Made by a program: the position numbers and the translations under genes. A stretch of DNA of 13,707 nucleotides from Allomyces macrogynus ATCC 38327. Taxonomy: Eukaryota > Blastocladiomycota > Blastocladiomycetes > Blastocladiales > Blastocladiaceae. Position 1 is the first letter of the stretch. Every line of letters begins with the position of its first letter. The DNA lies in the NCBI GenBank assembly GCA_000151295.1, contig GG745334.1:1043771-1057477 (forward strand), read 5' to 3'. The notes beneath the pieces are model-generated. The model was not told the origin of the DNA, did not search any database, and worked only from the letters and a program-made list of their open reading frames with translations. Below, piece after piece: positions 7,404-13,707 of this stretch.

Positions 7404-9743
7404 ATGTCTTCTCGCGGCGGTCGTGGTCGCGGTCGTGGCGGCCGCGAGAGCTCCGTGCGCGGACCGCGCAGGTATGGATTGCAGTCCCTCAACGACGCGC
7501 GCGCAACGTCGAGTTCATGAGCAAGCACGCTAATCACGATTGGCCGGGACTCGTGAATAGTGCTTTGACGTCGTTCCTGCAGGAGCAGGGCATCTCGGCG
7601 CGCGATATCGCAGACCGGCACCGGCAACGCCAGCAGCAAGCGCAGCAAGAGCAAGCGCAGCAACAGCCGAACGGAGAGCAGCCGGTTGAACAGGAGAACG
7701 CGGATCAAGAGCAAGCGCAACCTGCCCCGCCGGCCGCGGCCTCGCCCATTACCATCCCAGACAGTGACGACGAGGAGGAAATCGAGGTCACAGTCGCGGC
7801 GAGCAGTAGCAGCAACAGTCGGCCGAGACGCGCCGCAGCAGCGGCAACGAGTACGGCCACAGCCGCTCCCGCGACCAAGAAGCGCAAGCGCAAGTCGCGC
7901 CGGCGTGGCGACGACTCGGATCCGTGCTCCGACGACGATTTTGTGCCGGAACCGGCGGCACGACGCTCGCCCGGCGCTGATCCCATCTGCATCCAGTGCC
8001 GGTCCGTGATCTACCGGTGGCGCAAGTCGGCGTTCGCGTCGCTGTGTGCCGACTGTGTCGGGCAACGTGCCGCTGCCGACGCGAATGCCCCTGCCGACGA
8101 GCCTGCGGCTGGCGCGGCGCCCAAGGGCAAGGGCAAGGCTAAAGCGCGCGGCGGTGCGCGCATGGGTCGCGCGCGCAACGTTGCTGCCGACTTTGCGCTG
8201 TTGCGCGACGACCAGGACCTGAAGAAGGCCATGTCGACGGTACCGCCACTCAAGGACATGTGCATCCGCGCGCTATCCGAGCACATTGACGATGTCGAGG
8301 CGCTCGGCGACGTGTCGAACGAGACGCGCCGCAAGCTCGCGCGAATCCTGTGCAAGAAGCGTGCACTAGACGCGAGTGTACTGCCGCTCTTCACGGGCTG
8401 GGAGATCACGAATTTAACGCTGTTTGATTGCACCAAGCTCGATGCCAATACGCTCGCCATGATCGCACGGCTGTGCCCGAATTTGCAGTCGCTGCACTTG
8501 GCGTTTTGCGGGCGCACGGCCGACTCGACGGTCGCGGCGTGGGGCGAGGCTTGGAGCGACTCGTTGGAGGAGCTCTCGCTCAATGGGCCGTATCTCGTGC
8601 GCGACGCGGCGTGGGCCGAGTTCTTTGCCAATGTCGGCGGGCGCTTGACCAAGTTGCACCTCGACTATCCGGCCAAGCTCGGTCCCGTCGGCGTGACGGC
8701 CCTGGTCGACGCGCAACGCGGTATGATTTGAATTTGATTCACTCTGCAATCTCCTCGGCGTTTGCTAAATTCTTGCCCAATCACCCAACATAGATTCCCA
8801 TTTCCCGCTGCGCGACTTGGCCCTGATGCACAGCGACGCTTTCGATGCGGCGTGCGTCCCGCTGCTCTCCCAGTTTGTCAACCTTGACAAGATCAACCTT
8901 CTCCACTCGGGCCACGCCGTCACGGACCAACACATCCTGTCTCTGTTCCGCAACCTGCACAACCTGCGCGCGTTTTCTATCTCGCACGCCCCGCAAATCT
9001 CGGACGCGGCTCTCTTTGCGCTGCGCTGGCGGCACGCGACGCTCGACCACCTCCATTTCGAGGCGATCGAGTCGTTCACGCCGGGCGGCGTGTTGTCGTG
9101 GCTCTCGGGTACCTGGCCGCCGGTGCAGCCGCGCGCTGAGGGAGAGGAGGATGGCGACGACGAGCCAGCTGCTCCCGCGGCGGCGGCTCCAGCGCCACCG
9201 GGCGCCAATGGCTTTGAGGAGCCCATGGACGTAGACGGATCCGACGAGGGCGAGGAAGAATATCCCGGCGAGCTGCCCGCACCTGCCGAGGAGGAAGTGC
9301 CGGCCCTGTCCGAGGCCGACATTGCGTCGCTCACGCAACCGGCGCCGCCGCTGCACTTGACGACGCTCGTCTTGACGCGGTGCCGCGGTCTCAACACGGA
9401 CATGGCCATCACCCCGCTGCTGCGCGCCACGTGCGGCACGCTCGAGACGCTCGGGCTCAATTGGCTCGACCGCCTGACGCCTGCGGCGCTGCTGCCGCTC
9501 GTCGAGCACACGCGGCGCCAGGACGCGACGGGGCCCGGCTCGCCGAACCTCAAGGTCGTCGATCTGAGCTGGGTGCGGTGCGTCGACGACCCGACGCTCG
9601 AGATGCTCGTGTCGCAGTTGCCGCTCACCGAGGTCAAGATCTTTGGGTGCCACAGGTTGTCGCCCGTGGTCGCGACCCGCACGTGGACCAATGTCGATGG
9701 CGAGCCGGTCGCCGTAGTTGGGTCCGAGTTCACCGAGGTGTAG
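7404..9743 (+). CDS. RAD7: RAD7-type nucleotide excision repair protein (leucine-rich repeats)
   Basis: Proposed exons are 7404-7471, 7561-8720 and 8794-9743 (725 aa); introns of 89 and 73 nt begin GTATGG and GTATGA. Splicing exon 1 to 2 creates VRGPRSALTSFLQEQGI, matching the conserved N-terminal 'GPNSALTxFLREExGI' motif of Rad7/Rhp7, which fixes the start at 7404. An RGG/RG-rich stretch precedes it. Then come a Gln-rich segment, an acidic ITIPDSDDEEEIEV patch resembling a SUMO-interacting motif, a basic nuclear signal (KKRKRKSRRR), a zinc-finger-like C166-x2-C169-x15-C185-x2-C188, and leucine-rich repeats from about residue 303 to the end. An acidic Pro/Ala insert (about 525-580) interrupts the repeats. 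In yeast, Rad7 acts with Rad16 in global-genome repair as a damage-recognition and E3 ligase factor. It converges on the CNBD2-like gene 90 bp away. Confidence 0.88.
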
Positions 9744-9833
9744 CAGCAGGTGGAGAAAGGAGGGGATTTGGATGGAATGACGCTCCGTACAAATCTATTT
9801 CGTTTGGTATCTACTCGATGCGACACCTTCAAC

Positions 9834-11684
9834 TCATCTTCCTAGGACCCACCCACCTTCGCCCAACCGCTGCCGGTCGCGCTTGTGCTGGACCACGTCC
9901 TCGACCACCTTGCGCTTGACAATCCCGTACGCGCGCTGTTGCAGATAGGCGTGGACGACTTGGTCGGTCGGCGTGCGCAGCTTGGCGAGCGTGTCCATCG
10001 TATGCAACGACCGGTCACTTGCGACCTTGAGAAACGCCGAGTTTGCAAATTCGACAATCTCGCACTGGTCGTCACTGGCCACGTACGTGGCCGTTGCGTA
10101 GAACACGGCGCGCGCATCGACCACGTGCCGTGAAGCCGACACGGGAGGTGGAGAGTGCGCGGCTGCGGCTGCCGAGGACCGACGGCGAGGCGACGAGTCG
10201 GCCGCGATCGTTGGTGGTGGTGACGTGCCCGTCGGGGTCCCGACCAGCACGCACTGCTCCTCGAAGAACTCGCCCGGGCCGAGGTACGCGACCGTCAGGA
10301 ACTTACCATCGACGCGGTCGCCGCGCGCCTTATCGACCGCGCGTGTTCCGGCAGGCACCGCAGCGCCCGGCCGGTGGTGGTGCACCATGAACCGCGGGGG
10401 CGTGAGCGCGTCGTGGTTCCGCAACTTTGCCGCCGTTGCCGTCCCACCACATCGCGTCAAACTACTCCCAACCACATGCGGCGGCGGCGCGTCATCCACG
10501 CGCTCATGCCACAATTCGATCCACTTGACGACATGCACCGTCCCGCGACGCACGAACCGCACCGCTGCGACCGGGTCCCCTTCAGCGACAATCACGTCAC
10601 CGCGGGCGTACTCGCGCACAGTCCCGACAGACGTCCATGCGGCCAATTCGGCCGCGGGTAAGGCGAGTGCCGTAGGCGCTAGGAACGCGAGCTTGGTTTC
10701 GCGCTCGCCGTGCTCGTGCATGGCCACGGCGCGTTGCCAGTCGCAGGTGCGAATGACGAGCATACGGCACGGTGAGGTGGTGATCACGGTCGTGCGGCGT
10801 GGGTGGCCGTGCATACCCTCGACGTCGCCGAAGACGTCGCCCGGGCCGAGAACGCGGGCAACGGCGGGACCGGCGGCGGGTACCCGTGTGGTCGATGGTG
10901 CGGAATTGATGGCCAGGTCGGTATCGCCCGGGTTCGGCGCGCGGTACTGGTTGCAGTGACCGCTCACGAGACAGAAAAAGGCCGTCGCCGTGTGCCCTAC
11001 ACTCGCCACCGCGTTCTCCACCCGTCAGCGACCTGTCCTTCCCAAGACCAAATCGCGCCCTCACCCACGTACCGTGCTTGACAAGCACCCGCCCCGGCTC
11101 CCAGGTACGGCACTCGACCCACTGACAGATCTCGCGCATCAGCGACCTGGGGTGCCCACGGCGCAAGCCCTGGAACGCGTCGACAAACGCGTGTACAACG
11201 CGCACGTCGGCCTCGGACCGGGCTCCGGGCGGCACGAGCGCGAGCACACGTTGTACGTCGGCCGACATGGCGTACGCGGCGCGGTGCGCGGCAAACTCGC
11301 TCAGTGAAAAATCAGCGCCTTGGTGTCGTGTCGCGGCGGGTGGGGACGCAGCTGCGTGCGCTGATGCGCGGGATGCGGGCGGGAGGTAGATGCGCGCGAG
11401 GATGCACGCGCGACGTGCGGCGCGACGCCAATTCTGGGATCGGTAGAAGCCAGGGTGAGCGGTGGACAATGATCTGACGAGTCTGCAGTTCGCACCGCCA
11501 TGTTGTCAGGCAGCGACGTGCGTGCGCGTGCCGCAGCATCGACGAGACTCGTGAGCAAAAACGACGGCGCAAACGATGTCGGCATCCCGCCACGAAACGA
11601 CGGCCCGTGGCTCGCGGCGGCCGACAGACCCATCGCGCTCGACCGGCGGCGTGCGGGCCGTGCCGTGTCGGTCTGGCCGTTCAT
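9834..11684 (-). CDS. CNBD2: CNBD2-like protein with two cyclic-nucleotide-binding domains
   Basis: Proposed exons are 11684-11496, 11433-11073 and 10996-9834 (570 aa). Introns are 62 nt (GTGCGA...CTCAC...CCCAG) and 76 nt (GTACGT...CTGAC...GTAG). The first splice joins the N-terminal region to NWRRAARRACILARIYL; the second rebuilds RVLVKHGHTATAFFCLVSG, a typical cyclic-nucleotide-binding beta-barrel strand pair. The preceding helix (HPRSLMREICQWVECRTWEP) resembles the CNBD2 entry to the domain. Domain 1 (about 160-275) has GPGDVFGDVEG and PRRTTV, keeping the ligand-binding Arg but with Asp for the usual Glu. Domain 2 (about 293-507) has GPGEFFEEQCVL but no clear partner Arg and carries two long inserts. 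No channel, kinase or transmembrane segment is visible. CNBD2 is linked to sperm flagellar function in mammals. The ATG at 11684 is the first after an in-frame TAG upstream. Confidence 0.75.
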
Positions 11685-12231
11685 GGCGGGATCAGGGCCG
11701 CTGGAACTATTCGAGAATCTTTGGATCTAAGTTTGGGGTCCGTGGTCAGATGGTGATCAGCGTCATGAAACAATATTCAGGTCGAGCTCGTGCGCTTGCA
11801 TCTTGGACGAAGAGCGACGGTTTCCTGGAGATGGCGCGGCTGGACGCTTGATTTCTCTGGTCGCTCGACGGGCTGTCTGCTCGACGAGCGAGCGCGTGCA
11901 CGGGCTCGTGGCCGAGGCCCGGCGCTGTGCTTTCTCGCCGCTGCCGCGCGGATTTCGGTGGAGGCAAGGCCATCTTGGCACGGGATCATCACTTCATTGC
12001 CAGCCTGGTCGCGTCGGTCACGGTGGGCTGCAGGTAGCGAGCGGCAAAGATCAAGTCCGCGAGCGTGGTGCAACGGCGTTGCGAAAACGCCGGTGGGAAG
12101 CGTCGGCGGGGGAACAGCGGCGGCCAGCATAATTTGTCGATGGTTGTCGGTCGGGCTGACGTGGTTCAGTTCAGATCCGTGTCGCGCGTTACATAATGGA
12201 AAATAAATATATTTCGGCTTCGCGTGGCTGG
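11685..12231. other. Intergenic region between CNBD2-like and Sds3-like genes
   Basis: About 0.55 kb between two minus-strand genes should contain the 3' end of the Sds3-like transcript and the CNBD2-like promoter. An A/T-rich stretch at about 12192-12213 lies just past the Sds3-like stop and is a plausible poly(A) region. Open frames cross the interval on both strands (11790-12206 on +, 11777-12379 on -), but they are Arg/Ser/Ala-rich, overlap each other and show no family motif. I make no gene call here. Confidence 0.5.
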
Positions 12232-13348
12232 TCAGTTTTTTCGAGCGCGACTCTTGGCCGGCCCCGTACCCACCGTGTTCGCCATCGATGCGGCGGACCC
12301 GAGTCTTGCGCTTGGCGGAACACCATTCGATGCTGCCGGTCGCGGCCGCCGCGCGAGTGCCGTCTACACGATCGGACATGCGTCAGTTCCCCTGCCCACG
12401 CAATATCACAACAATCACCACGTACGTGAATCAGCGCCATGTCGTGCACGAGCTCGTCATCGGCCAACTTGAACACCATACTCGCCGCCGCGTTCGTGCG
12501 CAGGTGCTTGCGCCCACGGCCGTGGCCATGCCCCGCGCCGCCCGCCCCATTCCCAGCGCCACCTCCACGCTCGCCCGTCCCATGACCATTCGACCCCGTC
12601 CCGCTGACGTTATCGTCATCGAGCGCATGGAGCCCGCGCTTCAGGTGGGTGCGGCCGTTACGCCCACGTCCGCCGCCATGCCCACCGCCCGACCCGGTCC
12701 GCGCAGGCGCATCAAAGTCGATCATGGTGATATCGAGTGCCTTTTCGTCCTCGAACCGGCGTCGGCGTGCCTGAACTTCGGAAAGCATATCGCGTCGAAT
12801 CGCGAGGTCCTCGTCGTGGAACTGGGTCGTGATGTGGTCAACATCGGCGCGGTAGACGCACTCGATGCCGTGCACGGCGTGCTGCAGCATGCATTGCGCC
12901 GTGAAGAGCCGCTCGTGCACGGATTGCGCGAGGTCGTCGACGGTCAGGTTGAACTCGTCGTCAAGGTCTAATTTCGGAGAGCCATGCGTGTTGGTGAGTG
13001 CGAGGTGCTCGTCGGTGCACCGCGCCGCGCTACGCCAGGAAGGCAAACATACTCTCTTGGAGGTCTTGAATTGTGCGCTCGAGTTCTTGTCGGCACCGCT
13101 CGTAGTACCTAGACGGCGTGCAGAAGTGAGCGACCCACACTCTCTCGCCACCCACTCGCACAAAGCAACTCAACGTACGCGTCCTTGTTCTGCACACGGA
13201 CCCGCTCCATGCCCGCCACCCAATCACCCATTCCGATCCTTGGCGACGCCGGTGGCAGCGCGCCCGGACCCGGCGCAAACCCACTCCCCGGCGCAACCAG
13301 GACCGGCGAGGGGACCGGGTACCCGTGCCCCGGCGGCATCGGCGGCAT
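12232..13348 (-). CDS. SDS3: Sds3/BRMS1-family subunit of an Rpd3L/Sin3-type histone deacetylase complex
   Basis: Proposed exons are 13348-13179, 13108-13053, 12967-12426 and 12363-12232 (299 aa from the first in-frame ATG). Introns of 70, 85 and 62 nt start GTACGT, GTATGT and GTACGT with CTCAC, CTCAC and CTGAC branches. Splicing builds QNKDAYYERCRQELERTIQD, then NLDDEFNLTVDDL, a helical stretch ending IECVYRADVDHI, and FHDEDLAIRRDMLSEVQARR followed by RRFEDEK. This coiled-coil order, with a Tyr-containing helix followed by a basic helix ending in E-D/E-K, matches Sds3/BRMS1 proteins, which scaffold Sin3 deacetylase complexes in the nucleus. A Gly/His/Arg-rich insert (about 165-230) and a short FKLADDELVHDMALI helix follow; the last 43 residues are Ala/Arg-rich. 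The frame stays open upstream to about 13630, Ala/Lys/Gly-rich, but has no ATG, so the true start may be further up or on another exon. Confidence 0.6.
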
Positions 13349-13642
13349 CAATTGAACCGACTGCGGCTGCGGTGGCGCCACACTCTTCTTCCCCCGCCCC
13401 GCCGTCGTCAGTCCAGCTGGACTAGCTGCAGCCTTGCCCTTGCCCCCCTTCCCTAACCCGCCCTTGGCAGTCTTCACCGCCGCCGCCGCAGACGCCTTAC
13501 TCGTGCGCGCGCCCGACGCGACCGCTGCAGCAGCCGCCGCCGCCGCAACTGACCGTGCCGAGGAGGTAGCCGATGCCCGCGGGCGGGGCGGCCACGCGCG
13601 GACTCGGTGCGTCCGCCGACCGATTGTCAAGAAAACAGGAAC

Positions 13643-13707
13643 ATGAGCGTGACGGGCTCAGAAAGTATGGATATGGACGGTGTCCCGATGCTAGTAGAAT
13701 CGGGATG
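13643..13707 (+). CDS. Possible 5' end of a divergent gene running off the window
   Basis: An ATG in an A-rich context (AACAGGAACATGAGC) opens a frame to the window end, encoding MSVTGSESMDMDGVPMLVES and one further complete codon. The acidic, Ser/Met-rich start looks like a real eukaryotic N-terminus, and the opposite strand has stops in two of its three frames. Only 21 codons are visible, so this is a suggestion. If real, it is divergent from the Sds3-like gene, with its start within about 300 bp of that gene's start. Confidence 0.33.
   Translation, partial: MSVTGSESMDMDGVPMLVESG

Noticed and set aside
7172..8065. 297-codon minus-strand frame with long Leu runs
   Set aside because: The Leu/Arg runs are antisense to the Gln-rich CAG/CAA codons of the RAD7-like protein, so they are not membrane segments of a real gene.
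11777..12379. 200-codon minus-strand frame continuing past the Sds3-like end
   Set aside because: The last Sds3-like exon can be placed in a different frame with a good intron and a stop at 12232; the longer frame shows no motif, although an alternative C-terminus cannot be wholly excluded.
1..13707. CRISPR array, insertion sequence, plasmid or phage functions
   Set aside because: There are no regularly spaced repeats, transposase motifs or terminal inverted repeats; spliceosomal introns and family content show eukaryotic nuclear DNA.

Overview
This is a gene-dense, GC-rich stretch of a eukaryotic nuclear genome. Its genes are broken by short introns (about 62-91 nt) with GT...AG ends and a CTNAC-type branch site shortly before the acceptor. 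This architecture fits a fungus. A two-domain cyclic-nucleotide-binding protein resembling CNBD2, a family I associate with flagellated lineages, and an animal-like TAF1A homologue point to an early-diverging zoosporic fungus. The high GC suggests Blastocladiomycota (an Allomyces- or Catenaria-like genome), which is inference from composition and gene content only.

Layout from left to right: (1) 1-444, the 3' end of a multi-pass membrane protein on +. (2) 445-1585, a lower-GC stretch with no credible gene. (3) 1586-3223 (+), an RMND1/Rmd1-family (DUF155) mitochondrial protein in four exons. (4) 3369-5572 (-), a TAF1A-like subunit of the RNA polymerase I selectivity factor, three exons, with a long Ser-Pro-rich tail. 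(5) 5573-6186, a divergent promoter region. (6) 6187-6857 (+), ribosomal protein eS24 (RPS24). (7) 7404-9743 (+), a RAD7-type nucleotide-excision-repair protein, three exons. (8) 9834-11684 (-), the CNBD2-like protein, three exons. (9) 12232-13348 (-), an Sds3/BRMS1-family Rpd3L-type deacetylase subunit, four exons, N-terminus unsettled. (10) 13643 to the end (+), a possible start of another gene.

The genes do not form a pathway. They are mainly housekeeping genes in mixed orientation. Two convergent pairs nearly touch (145 bp between genes 3 and 4, 90 bp between genes 7 and 8), and one divergent pair links Pol I transcription (TAF1A-like) to a ribosomal protein (RPS24) across a shared promoter interval. 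I did not find a new defence, mobile or biosynthetic system. The most useful points are gene-model conflicts, two ACGT-core palindromes near the RPS24 5' end, a lineage-informative CNBD2-like gene with a degenerate second domain, and the unexplained lower-GC block at 445-1585.
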